Shown in pieces: positions 1 to 7,633 of a stretch of DNA of 64,000 nt; position 1 is the stretch's first letter, and each line of letters begins with the position of its first letter. The position numbers and the translations under genes were made by a program. The DNA comes from Acholeplasmataceae bacterium UBA6150 (lineage in GTDB: Bacteria > Bacillota_I > Bacilli_A > Acholeplasmatales > UBA5453). Location of the stretch: positions 62,001 to 126,000 of the forward strand of contig DIUU01000013.1 in the NCBI GenBank assembly GCA_002423145.1, read 5' to 3'. The notes under the pieces were generated by a model that was not told the DNA's origin, searched no databases, and saw nothing but the letters and a program-made list of their open reading frames with translations.

Positions 1-405
1 ATCTAATACGATGTTATACCCTGGAATGGATTCTAATTTATCCAAAGTACCCCCGGTATGACCTAAACCACGTCCGCTCATTTTAGCAAATTTAGCACCA
101 CAGGCTGCAACCAATGGCCCTAAAACCAAGGTCACTTTATCTCCCACACCCCCTGTGGAGTGTTTATCGACTTTAATCCCTGAAATATCTTCTAAATTAA
201 ACGTGTCTCCACTATGCATCATAGCAATGGCCAAATCGGTAGATTCATGATCTGTCATACCATTGAAATAAGTCGCCATCAGAAATGATGACATTTGGTA
301 ATCTGGAATATTGCCTTGGGTATACCCATTCACAATAAACTCGATTTCTGCTTTGGTTAACTCAAAACCATCGCGCTTTTTTGTAATTAAATCTAACATT
401 CTCAT
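1..405 (-). CDS. pdp: Pyrimidine-nucleoside phosphorylase, N-terminal 135 residues (3' end lies outside the window)
   Basis: The gene runs off the left edge, so only the N-terminal part is visible. It is predicted to split uridine, thymidine and deoxyuridine with phosphate to a free base plus (deoxy)ribose-1-phosphate. The helical N-terminal domain starts MRMLDLITKKRDG. The phosphate-binding loop KHSTGGVGDKVTL and the block SGRGLGHTGGTLDKLES are both typical of the thymidine/pyrimidine-nucleoside phosphorylase family. The start at 405 has AGGTG 8 nt upstream; a second in-frame ATG at 399 is spaced less well. The gene is divergent from the phosphatase at 493. It would work with deoC, deoD and cdd elsewhere in the window. 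Whether it is Pdp or the thymidine-specific DeoA cannot be settled from this fragment. Confidence 0.93.
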   Translation of the reverse strand, partial: MRMLDLITKKRDGFELTKAEIEFIVNGYTQGNIPDYQMSSFLMATYFNGMTDHESTDLAIAMMHSGDTFNLEDISGIKVDKHSTGGVGDKVTLVLGPLVAACGAKFAKMSGRGLGHTGGTLDKLESIPGYNIVLD

Positions 406-427
406 CGTCTTTACACCTCGTAAAATC

Positions 428-456
428 ATTATAGCATATAAATGTTTATATGTATA
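428..456 (-). promoter_or_regulatory. Promoter for pdp
   Basis: On the minus strand a perfect TATAAT (428-433) is preceded by TGC, giving an extended -10 element. A weak -35 (TATACA, 451-456) lies 17 nt upstream, inside the inverted repeat at 444-459. Confidence 0.6.
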
Positions 457-459
457 AAC
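444..459. promoter_or_regulatory. Perfect inverted repeat, candidate operator between divergent genes
   Basis: GTTTATA-TG-TATAAAC is a perfect 7-bp inverted repeat with a 2-bp centre. It covers the -35 region of the pdp promoter and also lies where the -35 of the phosphatase promoter should be. A repressor bound here could control both genes. That is inference; no regulator gene is adjacent. Confidence 0.5.
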
Positions 460-465
460 GCTTTG

Positions 466-474
466 TGTTATAAT
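466..474 (+). promoter_or_regulatory. Extended -10 promoter for the phosphatase gene
   Basis: TGTTATAAT fits the extended -10 consensus TGnTATAAT. No good -35 is present. Transcription would start near 481, leaving a very short leader before the ATG at 493. It also shows that the in-frame ATG at 442 lies upstream of the transcript. Confidence 0.6.
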
Positions 475-492
475 ACGAAGGGAGTGAACTCA

Positions 493-1074
493 ATGAAAAT
501 TTATGCCATTCGTCATGGTCAAACTGACCCCAATTTAAAACGCATTGTTCAGGGTTGGACAGACCACCCATTGAATGAACATGGGATACTACAAGCACAC
601 GCTTTAGGTCATTTTTTAAAAGCCAAACAATACCAATTTACACACATCATATCCTCACCCCTAATACGGTCCATTAAAACCGCTGAAATCATTCAATCGA
701 TCCTTGAATCGTCCCTTGATATCGAAGTCAATACTACTTTCATTGAACGTAATTTTGGTGTATTCGAGGGAAATTCTGTCGATGAAACCATGAAAGTGAT
801 TTATCAAAAAGGATTTAAGAAAAACGGATATGAGCATGATGAAGCGTTATTACAGCGAATTCAACTCGGTATTTCTGAACTTTATCTAAAGTATCCAAAT
901 GGGGATATTTTATTAAGTTGTCATTCACATGTCAGTAAATCTTTGTTGATTTTATCTGATCCTATCAACTACGACTATCAAACCTGGTTAAATAATGCCA
1001 GTATGTGCGTATTTGAGTACGATGGTAAATCCTTGAAAACACTGGCATACAATATCGAATATAATCAAAAATAA
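493..1074 (+). CDS. Histidine phosphatase family protein (phosphoglycerate-mutase-like)
   Basis: This 193-aa protein belongs to the histidine phosphatase superfamily. The phosphohistidine motif RHGQTDPN is near the N-terminus, a conserved Arg lies in the segment ISSPLIRSIKTAE, a Glu in FGVFEG, and the second catalytic His in SCHSHVSK. The family includes cofactor-dependent phosphoglycerate mutases and broad-specificity or cobalamin-pathway (CobC-like) phosphatases. Size and motifs favour a small phosphatase, but the substrate cannot be named. The ATG at 493 was chosen over an in-frame ATG at 442 because it follows GGGAGTG and the promoter lies between them. The gene is a single transcription unit closed by the terminator at 1070-1095. 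Confidence 0.85.
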   Translation: MKIYAIRHGQTDPNLKRIVQGWTDHPLNEHGILQAHALGHFLKAKQYQFTHIISSPLIRSIKTAEIIQSILESSLDIEVNTTFIERNFGVFEGNSVDETMKVIYQKGFKKNGYEHDEALLQRIQLGISELYLKYPNGDILLSCHSHVSKSLLILSDPINYDYQTWLNNASMCVFEYDGKSLKTLAYNIEYNQK

Positions 1075-1095
1075 ACCGATATGGTTTATTTTTTT
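1070..1095 (+). terminator. Rho-independent terminator after the phosphatase gene
   Basis: Stem AATAAACC/GGTTTATT (8 bp) with loop GATAT, followed by five further T. It overlaps the stop codon of the phosphatase gene. Confidence 0.85.
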
Positions 1096-1135
1096 AGTTT
1101 TAAACGAATTATTCGCTCGTATGTGTGCAAACGAT

Positions 1136-1165
1136 TTGTCAAAATTCAAATTGCTATGATACAAT
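1136..1165 (+). promoter_or_regulatory. Promoter of the nqrBCDEF operon
   Basis: TTGTCA (1136-1141) is followed after 18 nt by TACAAT (1160-1165). A small 6-bp hairpin (TGAAGT-taaat-ACTTCA, 1185-1201) lies in the leader. GGTGA at 1214-1218 is the likely ribosome-binding site of nqrB. Promoter and leader fill the space between the upstream terminator and nqrB, leaving no room for an nqrA gene. Confidence 0.65.
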
Positions 1166-1225
1166 AACGCTAAACACAAAGGTATGAAGTTAAATACTTC
1201 AATCTTAGAAAGCGGTGAATAGCAT

Positions 1226-2146
1226 ATGGAAACAGCGAAGACATCTAGTCATTTAGATGTTTTAAGCAAGCGAAACCTATTGATTTACACAGGGTTTCTA
1301 TTTATTTTACTGGTTTCTTCCAGTATCATTTTTGGACTTTACGCATTTTTGATTGCACTGACAGCCATCATTGGTTCAGTGTCGGTAGAATTTGTTTTTG
1401 CGAAACTGAGAAAACGTTCATTGGACTACAGTCTTCTGATCACACCTCTCATATTCGCACTAATTATGCCACCAACCATTCCCCTATGGGTTGTATTGAT
1501 TGGTAGTGTTTTTGGTACGTTTTTTGCTAAGTCATTGTTTGGTGGTTTAGGTAAAAATGTCTTTAATCCAGCTCTTGTTGGTTACATCTTTGTATCTATA
1601 TCATTTCCGAGATATTTGAATACGCAATGGTTAAACCCAACCACCGATGTGGTCGCATCCACAACCCCGCTCATTCAGTTGAATAATAATACATTAGGTT
1701 ACAATTTGTGGGAGTTATTGGTGGGTAATGTGCCTGGTACACTTGGTGAAACATTCCGGATTGGCATTATCATCTTAGGTTTAGCTTTGATTGTATTGAA
1801 AATCATCGACTGGCGCATCACTGTATCATTTTTGGCTACCGTTTTCATCATCAACTGGATTGGTGGATTCATTTGGCCAGATTTATTTAGAGACCCAGTC
1901 GCTTCATTATTGGTTGGTAGTGTGCTCTTTGGAGCATTCTTCGTAGCTACTGATCCAGTCACAGCACCTACATTTGCTTGGGGGCGTGTGATTTATGGTA
2001 TAGGCATTGGCGCTATAGTTATGGTTATTCGTGCCGATGCAGGTGCATACCCTGAAGGTACCGCATTCGCGATTGTAATTATGAATGCTGTTGCACCACT
2101 CATCGATAGTTATAAAAAAGAACCTTCTATGGAGGTATCCGCATGA
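1226..2146 (+). CDS. nqrB: Na+-translocating NADH dehydrogenase subunit B (NQR2/RnfD family)
   Basis: This 306-aa polytopic membrane protein is of the NqrB/RnfD family, which carries covalent FMN and takes part in redox-driven Na+ transport. The family block FGGLGKNVFNPALVGY is at about residues 105-120. DVVASTTPL at 141-149 aligns with the flavin-attachment motif SGATPL, making Thr147 the expected FMN anchor. It is shorter than typical NqrB (about 410 aa), mostly at the N-terminus, and nearer RnfD in length. I call it NqrB because the downstream subunits are clearly Nqr-type and the order is B-C-D-E-F. It overlaps nqrC by 4 nt (ATGA), which indicates translational coupling. No ApbE flavin transferase is in the window. 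Confidence 0.85.
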   Translation: METAKTSSHLDVLSKRNLLIYTGFLFILLVSSSIIFGLYAFLIALTAIIGSVSVEFVFAKLRKRSLDYSLLITPLIFALIMPPTIPLWVVLIGSVFGTFFAKSLFGGLGKNVFNPALVGYIFVSISFPRYLNTQWLNPTTDVVASTTPLIQLNNNTLGYNLWELLVGNVPGTLGETFRIGIIILGLALIVLKIIDWRITVSFLATVFIINWIGGFIWPDLFRDPVASLLVGSVLFGAFFVATDPVTAPTFAWGRVIYGIGIGAIVMVIRADAGAYPEGTAFAIVIMNAVAPLIDSYKKEPSMEVSA

Positions 2147-2739
2147 AACAATATATTCGTATGTTATTATTCGTCATCATCCTTGGAGGTGTAACCTCCG
2201 GATTACTCGTCGGTATGGACTTGATTACTAAAGATCGTATCGCGCTCAATAAAGAAGCCAGAATTAAATCTGCCATTTTGGATGCTTATGAAATCAGTTA
2301 TAATATCGCCACTATTCACGATATATTTGACGCTGAAGTTACCATCATTCAATATGAAGGTGTCGACACCTTTTACATCGATAATACCACAGGAAACATA
2401 TCCTACATATTTTCTGGTGGCGGTGTATGGGGAACCATTCGTGGTGTCATCACCTTTGATAGCGATTTTAGGACCGTTGTCAATATTGGTATTTTGGAAC
2501 AATCTGAGACCCCAGGTTTGGGTGGTGTAGTCGCTGAAAAATGGTATCTGAATACCTATATTGGCACTGTGTTTGCGACCACAAGCCCTTACATCATCAT
2601 TCGCCATGGTTCAGAAGATAACTTAATCAATGAAGTCGATGCCATCACTGGTGGTACCAGAACATCTGAAAAGTTTATGGAAATTTTAAATACAACCTAT
2701 GAGGATTTCAAATCCAAATGGGATGAAGTGGGGGTTTAA
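2143..2739 (+). CDS. nqrC: Na+-translocating NADH dehydrogenase subunit C (FMN-binding, NqrC/RnfG family)
   Basis: This 198-aa protein has one N-terminal membrane anchor (about residues 5-25) and an extracytoplasmic FMN-binding domain. The segment QSETPGLGG is a family hallmark. DAITGGTRTS (166-175) matches the ApbE-dependent flavinylation motif D-x-x-(S/T)-G-A-T, with Thr172 as expected FMN carrier and Gly replacing the usual Ala. NqrC passes electrons toward NqrB. At 198 aa it is shorter than NqrC of Vibrio-type complexes (about 257 aa) and close to RnfG size. It begins inside the nqrB stop codon and is followed after 2 nt by nqrD. Confidence 0.87.
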   Translation: MKQYIRMLLFVIILGGVTSGLLVGMDLITKDRIALNKEARIKSAILDAYEISYNIATIHDIFDAEVTIIQYEGVDTFYIDNTTGNISYIFSGGGVWGTIRGVITFDSDFRTVVNIGILEQSETPGLGGVVAEKWYLNTYIGTVFATTSPYIIIRHGSEDNLINEVDAITGGTRTSEKFMEILNTTYEDFKSKWDEVGV

Positions 2740-2741
2740 TC

Positions 2742-3368
2742 ATGAATCTCATCCGTTTAAGATACAAAAAATGGTTTAACATCCTAAAAGATGGCATTTC
2801 TGTTAATAACCCCATCGTTGTTACCGTATTGGGAATCTGTTCTTCTTTGGCTGTATCAAACAAAGTTGAAAATGCACTTGCAATGGGTCTTGGTGTGACA
2901 TTCGTTGTCATGGCAAGTAGTGGCTTTATTTCCGCACTACGAAAACTCATCCCATCCAAAGTCCGTATGGTAACTTACATGGTTGTCATATCAACATTTG
3001 TCATTCTTGTTCAAATGTTCTTAGAAGCTTTCTTTCCACTCATCGCAATTCAGTTGGGTGCGTATGTCGGCTTAATCATCACCAACTGTATCGTCATGGG
3101 ACGTGCAGAAGCTTATGCAGTAAAGAACCCAATCAAATATTCCTTGGTGGATGGATTCGCAGCGGGCATGGGCTATACATTTGTCCTAGTCGTGGTTTCA
3201 CTCATCCGTGAGTCTTTGGCATTTGGTACGATTTTAGGGTTTAGAGTCATGCCTGCAGGATTCACAAACTGGTCAGTTATGGCGTTAGCACCCGGTGGAT
3301 TCTTTGTCATCGCCCTATTTATTTGGGGCATTAGAGAATGGCTCAAGTTTTACGAAAGTGAGGTTTAA
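2742..3368 (+). CDS. nqrD: Na+-translocating NADH dehydrogenase subunit D
   Basis: This 208-aa integral membrane protein is of the NqrD/RnfE family. It matches NqrD more closely than RnfE: VNNPIVVTVLGICSSLAVS near the N-terminus and VGLIITNCIVMGRAEAYA in the middle. Cys33 (GICSSL) and Cys116 (TNCIV) sit where NqrD and NqrE share an intramembrane iron centre in the characterised enzyme. With its inverted-topology partner NqrE it forms the core that carries electrons across the membrane. The order and tight spacing (2-3 nt) with nqrC and nqrE support one complex. Confidence 0.93.
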   Translation: MNLIRLRYKKWFNILKDGISVNNPIVVTVLGICSSLAVSNKVENALAMGLGVTFVVMASSGFISALRKLIPSKVRMVTYMVVISTFVILVQMFLEAFFPLIAIQLGAYVGLIITNCIVMGRAEAYAVKNPIKYSLVDGFAAGMGYTFVLVVVSLIRESLAFGTILGFRVMPAGFTNWSVMALAPGGFFVIALFIWGIREWLKFYESEV

Positions 3369-3371
3369 TGT

Positions 3372-3953
3372 ATGGAACGTTTAATTGAAATTTTTGTTGC
3401 AACCATATTGAACCACAACATCGCACTCGTATACATCCTAGGGATGTGTCCATTGATTGCCATTTCAACCAGTGTTAAAAACGCTAAAGGTATGGGTATT
3501 GCTGTCGTGATTGTTGTCACGTTGACAGGGATCATTAACTATCCAATCTATCAATTATTGAAACAAACAGAAACCACCAGTTTAGCCTTATTGGTATTCA
3601 TCATTACGATTGCAGCTACTGTCCAAATTTTAGAATTATTGATGGAAAAATTTGTGCCAAAACTTTATAATGCTTTTGGTATATTCTTACCACTCATTAC
3701 AGTAAACTGCGTCGTTTTAGCCGTGTCCTTGTTCTTTGTAAATCGTGAATATTCATTTAGTGAAACAGCAGTCTTCTCATTTGGATCTTCTCTTGGTTGG
3801 ATGTTGGCTATTGTTTTAATCGCAGGTTTAAGAGAAAAAATGGCGAAACATTCTGACGTACCAAAGGGATTAAAAGGCAAAGGTATTGTGTTTGTATTGC
3901 TTGGCATACTCGCCCTCGCATTCATAGGCTTAACCGGCCTAGCGAGCATATAG
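3372..3953 (+). CDS. nqrE: Na+-translocating NADH dehydrogenase subunit E
   Basis: This 193-aa membrane protein of the NqrE/RnfA family has about six membrane segments. GMC with Cys26 and the block FLPLITVNC with Cys113 supply the two remaining ligands of the NqrD/NqrE iron centre. The C-terminal half (GWMLAIVLIAGLREKM, then SDVPKGLKGKGIVF) is characteristic of NqrE rather than RnfA. The gene starts 3 nt after nqrD. The next gene, nqrF, follows after 10 nt with its own strong AGGAGG ribosome-binding site. Confidence 0.93.
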   Translation: MERLIEIFVATILNHNIALVYILGMCPLIAISTSVKNAKGMGIAVVIVVTLTGIINYPIYQLLKQTETTSLALLVFIITIAATVQILELLMEKFVPKLYNAFGIFLPLITVNCVVLAVSLFFVNREYSFSETAVFSFGSSLGWMLAIVLIAGLREKMAKHSDVPKGLKGKGIVFVLLGILALAFIGLTGLASI

Positions 3954-3963
3954 GAGGCCACAT

Positions 3964-5046
3964 ATGAATATATTTGTTCCCATTATATTGGTCGGGGTAT
4001 TGGTTATCATTACCCTATTGCTCATTGTTGTTGATAAATTACTCGGCGGTGGAAAAGAAAAGATTCTCATGATTAATGATGAGATTATCATCCCAGTTAA
4101 AAATGAAGATACCCTTTTAAACACCTTATCCGACCAAAAAATCTATTTACCTTCTGCTTGTGGCGGAAAAGCCACTTGTGGTACCTGTAAATTTAGATTG
4201 ATTGAAGGGGGCGGTGAGATTAAATCCACCGAACTTTCCTTCCTTTCACCCGTTGAAAAAGAAAATGGTATTCGTTTGTCTTGTCAAGTTAAAGTGAAAG
4301 ACGACATGAAGATTGAAATTCCAAAACAATTACTCAATGCGAAGTCGTATAAGACAAAAGTTGTAGCAATTGAAGACCAAACCTATGATATTAAGTTGGT
4401 AAAGTTTAAACTCATCAATCCAACATCGATGGTATTTAAACCAGGTCAGTTTGCACAAATTGTGGTACCTGGTATCGATGTAATTAGAGCATACTCCATC
4501 GCATCCAACCCAGCGAATCCATCAGAAATTGAACTCATCATTCGTCAAGTACCCAATGGAAAAGCGACGACCTTTGTGCATAAAGCACTACGAGTAGGCG
4601 ACAAAATTACCTTAACGGGGCCGTTTGGAGATTTCTATTTAAAGGAAGAATCCAGCCGTGACATGATTTGTATCGCCGGTGGCTCAGGTAAAGCACCGAT
4701 TCGAAGTATTCTATTTTTCTTAAAAGACCGTGGTATGAACCGTAAAGTCAAATACTTCTTTGGAGCAAAATCCAAACGTGATTTATATATGACTGAAGAA
4801 TTTGAAGCGCTCCAAAAAGAATACCCGAATTTTGAATATATTCCAGCCCTATCTGAACCACTTCCAGAAGATCAGTGGCAAGGTAAAGTGGGCTTAATCA
4901 CCGATGTGGTAGACAAATTCACAGGGGATTTATCCGAAGCAGAAGCCTATCTCTGTGGTTCACCTGGGATGATCAACGCTTGTATTAAAGTCTTAAATAA
5001 ACACGATATCAAGCAACACAATGTATTTTACGATAAATTTTCATGA
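3964..5046 (+). CDS. nqrF: Na+-translocating NADH dehydrogenase subunit F (NADH-oxidising, FAD and 2Fe-2S)
   Basis: This 360-aa protein is the electron-input subunit. It has an N-terminal membrane helix (about 5-25). A 2Fe-2S domain follows with Cys66-X5-Cys72-X2-Cys75-X31-Cys107, the NqrF spacing. A ferredoxin-reductase-type FAD domain has RAYSIASNP, and an NADH-binding domain has GGSGKAPIRS and the late CGSPGM. The C-terminal YDKFS resembles the aromatic NqrF tail. Typical NqrF is about 400 aa, so this one is slightly short. RnfC and RnfB, the Rnf electron-input subunits, are absent, so NADH rather than ferredoxin is the expected donor. It is the last gene of the operon and stops with TGA. 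Confidence 0.95.
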   Translation: MNIFVPIILVGVLVIITLLLIVVDKLLGGGKEKILMINDEIIIPVKNEDTLLNTLSDQKIYLPSACGGKATCGTCKFRLIEGGGEIKSTELSFLSPVEKENGIRLSCQVKVKDDMKIEIPKQLLNAKSYKTKVVAIEDQTYDIKLVKFKLINPTSMVFKPGQFAQIVVPGIDVIRAYSIASNPANPSEIELIIRQVPNGKATTFVHKALRVGDKITLTGPFGDFYLKEESSRDMICIAGGSGKAPIRSILFFLKDRGMNRKVKYFFGAKSKRDLYMTEEFEALQKEYPNFEYIPALSEPLPEDQWQGKVGLITDVVDKFTGDLSEAEAYLCGSPGMINACIKVLNKHDIKQHNVFYDKFS

Positions 5047-5053
5047 TAAAACA

Positions 5054-5087
5054 AAACGTCAACCTAAAAAGTTGACGTTTATTTTTT
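5054..5087. terminator. Bidirectional terminator between nqrF and the convergent fusion gene
   Basis: Stem AAACGTCAAC/GTTGACGTTT (10 bp) with loop CTAAAAA has a T-run on the plus side and an A-run on the other. It serves nqrF and the convergent gene ending at 5086. Confidence 0.9.
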
Positions 5088-7539
5088 ATATGAACAAGTT
5101 GTGATTTGAAGATTGGGTATCGCCTAAGTAGGTAGCAACGCCTGCAATTTCAATCCCATCCATCAGTTCTTCTTGTTTGATGCCCATGATATCCATCGAC
5201 ATCGCACAAGCAGTGATTGTTACACCCATATCCATCGCATTCTTAATGAGTGTTTGTAGGGAAACGACATTTTTCTTTTTCATAATATATCGAATCATCT
5301 TTGGTCCCATGCCCATCATATTCATCTTCGATATTGGTAACTTTTCTGTGCCTTTTGGCATCATAAAGCCAAACATTTTTTCAATGAATGATTTTTTGAC
5401 TTTAGCGTGTTTTGGTTTTCTTAAAATATTAAGACCCCAGAATGTGAAGAATAATGAGACGTCTTTCCCCATCGATTTCGCACCGGTTGCTATGATGAAT
5501 GCTGCAATCGCTTTGTCTAAATCTTGAGAGAATACGACAATCGTAGAACCATTCTTTGTTTCTTGAACTTCATTTCTAACGGGTTTTCCTTTTTGTAATT
5601 TAGCTGTAATGGTTTTATTCTCTCTAGAGACATTAATCAATGTATTGCCTGTTTTGGTAGCCCAGGTTTGAATATCTTTCATGAATCCTGGATCGGATGC
5701 CTTAACTTCTAATACTTCACCTGGTTGCATCGTTTCCATGGTTTGATACACTTTCATAATTGGACCTGGACATTGTAATCCACACGCATCAACGATTTTA
5801 ATGGCTTTGGTTGTAGAATTTACAGGTTCAACTGGTTTGGATATAGGATCTCCCAGTTCATTGACTGGAAAGAAACAAACCTCGCTCCCGTTCGAATCAA
5901 ATACACACGAAAATGATTTGAAACCACCGTCTAAATTGATGGCGTTGAAACCATGTTGCATGAGCATTCTTTGCGCGGTATATCCACGAGTTCCTACTTG
6001 ACAGTAGACATAAATGGTTTCCGTTTTTGGTAGTTCATTCAATCTCGATCTCAATTCAGATAATGGGATGTGAACCGAACCAGATAAATAATTAATCATC
6101 ACTTCAGCCTGTTCTCGGATATCTAAGATATAGGCACCTTTGGCTGCTAACTCTTGGATTTCTGCCCATGAAACCATCTTGGTTAAGCCTTTGATGATGT
6201 TTTCAGCCACATACCCAACCATGTTAACTGGATCTTTAGCCGATGAATATGGAGGTGCATACGCTAAATCAATGTTTCTCAAATCGGTCACTTTCATTTT
6301 AGCGAATATCGCTGTAGCTAAGACATCGATCCGTTTATCTACGCCATCACCACCGATGGCTTGAGCTCCATAAATTTCTTCAGTTTCTGGATTAAAGATT
6401 ACCTTCAATGAAATTGGCTCAGACCCCGGGTAATAAGAGGCGTGGTTGCTTGGATGAATATGTAAAACTTTATATTGGAATCCCAATGCTTTGACTTGTT
6501 TTTCACTTAAACCTGTCGACGCGACCGTTTGATTGAAAATTTTAGCAGCTGAGGTGGCTAACGTACCTTGATAGGCTTCATTCATCCCACAAATATGGTT
6601 CGCGACGATGCGGCCTTGACGATTGGCAGGTCCAGCGAGTGCAGCCATCATCATTTGATTTGAAACACGATTCGCCACTTCGACAACATCGCCGATGGCG
6701 TAAATATCTGGATTGGATGTTAACATGAACTCATTGACTTTGACAGAGCCACGTTCGGATAAGTCTAAACCAGCTTCCTTAGCGAGGATATTGTCAGGTC
6801 TTACCCCAATCGCGAAGATGATTAAGTCGGTGTTCACGACACGTCCAGAGGATAAAATGATTTGTTTCCCCTCTTGTTCAAACGCTTTAACACCATCATT
6901 TAACAAGAGTTCTACCCCTTGATCGGCAATCGATTGATGGATGATTTGAGCCATTTCGTAATCGAACATCCCCATCACTTGAGGTGCCATTTCAATCAAA
7001 CTGATTTTGAGACCCAGGTGATGTAAGTTTTCCATCATTTCAATGCCGATAAACCCACCACCAATGACAGTCGCGTGTTTAGGTTTTTCTGTTTTAATAA
7101 ACTGCATGATCAAATCCATGTCTGGAATGTTTCTAAGGGTAAAGAGTGTTTTGGCAGTCTCAATCCCAGGAATTCTTGGTTTTACTGGTAATGAACCTGT
7201 GGATAAAACCAATTTGTCATAGGTTTCTGTATAATTTCGATTCGTTTTAACATCACGAATTTGAACCAATTTTGAACCCGTGTCGATGCGTAAAACTTCA
7301 GTGAAAATTCTAACATCGATATTAAACTTGTTTTTCATATCGGTGACCGTTTGAACCACCAAAGCGTCTCTGGATTCAATGACACCCCCAATATGATATG
7401 GTAAACCACAGTTTGCAAAACTAATGTATTCGCCGCGTTCTAAAAGGATGATATCAGCAAATTCATCGAGTCTACGCAATCTGGCTGCTGTGGTAGCGCC
7501 GCCAGCGACCCCACCTACAATGATTATTTTATTAGACAT
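5086..7539 (-). CDS. CoA-disulfide reductase-type flavoprotein fused to rhodanese, TusA and DsrE-like domains
   Basis: This 817-aa protein has four domains. Residues 1 to about 450 are a pyridine-nucleotide disulfide oxidoreductase: FAD motif IIIVGGVAGGATTAARL, single redox Cys44 in SFANCGLPY (as in CoA-disulfide or NADH peroxidase enzymes), NAD motif VIGGGFIGIE, and AIGDVVE. A rhodanese domain (about 460-550) has the persulfide Cys in YVYCQVGTRG. A TusA/SirA domain (about 590-660) has ACGLQCPGP. A DsrE/DsrF-like domain is at the C-terminus. Together they suggest NAD(P)H-dependent handling of persulfide or disulfide sulfur. The start at 7539 has GGAGG 7 nt upstream; an in-frame start at 7587 was rejected. 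It is a single gene, convergent with nqrF. The exact substrate is not known. Confidence 0.9.
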   Translation of the reverse strand: MSNKIIIVGGVAGGATTAARLRRLDEFADIILLERGEYISFANCGLPYHIGGVIESRDALVVQTVTDMKNKFNIDVRIFTEVLRIDTGSKLVQIRDVKTNRNYTETYDKLVLSTGSLPVKPRIPGIETAKTLFTLRNIPDMDLIMQFIKTEKPKHATVIGGGFIGIEMMENLHHLGLKISLIEMAPQVMGMFDYEMAQIIHQSIADQGVELLLNDGVKAFEQEGKQIILSSGRVVNTDLIIFAIGVRPDNILAKEAGLDLSERGSVKVNEFMLTSNPDIYAIGDVVEVANRVSNQMMMAALAGPANRQGRIVANHICGMNEAYQGTLATSAAKIFNQTVASTGLSEKQVKALGFQYKVLHIHPSNHASYYPGSEPISLKVIFNPETEEIYGAQAIGGDGVDKRIDVLATAIFAKMKVTDLRNIDLAYAPPYSSAKDPVNMVGYVAENIIKGLTKMVSWAEIQELAAKGAYILDIREQAEVMINYLSGSVHIPLSELRSRLNELPKTETIYVYCQVGTRGYTAQRMLMQHGFNAINLDGGFKSFSCVFDSNGSEVCFFPVNELGDPISKPVEPVNSTTKAIKIVDACGLQCPGPIMKVYQTMETMQPGEVLEVKASDPGFMKDIQTWATKTGNTLINVSRENKTITAKLQKGKPVRNEVQETKNGSTIVVFSQDLDKAIAAFIIATGAKSMGKDVSLFFTFWGLNILRKPKHAKVKKSFIEKMFGFMMPKGTEKLPISKMNMMGMGPKMIRYIMKKKNVVSLQTLIKNAMDMGVTITACAMSMDIMGIKQEELMDGIEIAGVATYLGDTQSSNHNLFI

Positions 7540-7588
7540 AGTATCCCTCCAATCTTCTAATATAGACCTGTGCATAACATATGTCAAT

Positions 7589-7615
7589 AAAAAAACCGCC
7601 TATAAATAGACGGTT
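7589..7615 (-). terminator. Terminator of the ABC exporter operon
   Basis: On the minus strand AACCGTCTAT pairs with ATAGGCGGTT (one T-G wobble), followed by seven T. Confidence 0.8.
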
Positions 7616-7633
7616 ATCTATGTAATGTTTACA

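Noticed and set aside
2203..2607. 134-codon open frame antisense to nqrC
   Set aside because: It is opposite a well-supported family member and shows no domain or ribosome-binding site.
1226..5046. Annotation of the operon as Rnf (rnfD-G-E-A)
   Set aside because: NqrD and NqrE match Nqr more closely, the gene order is Nqr B-C-D-E-F, and NqrF is present while RnfB and RnfC are not. The short NqrB and NqrC are the only Rnf-like traits.
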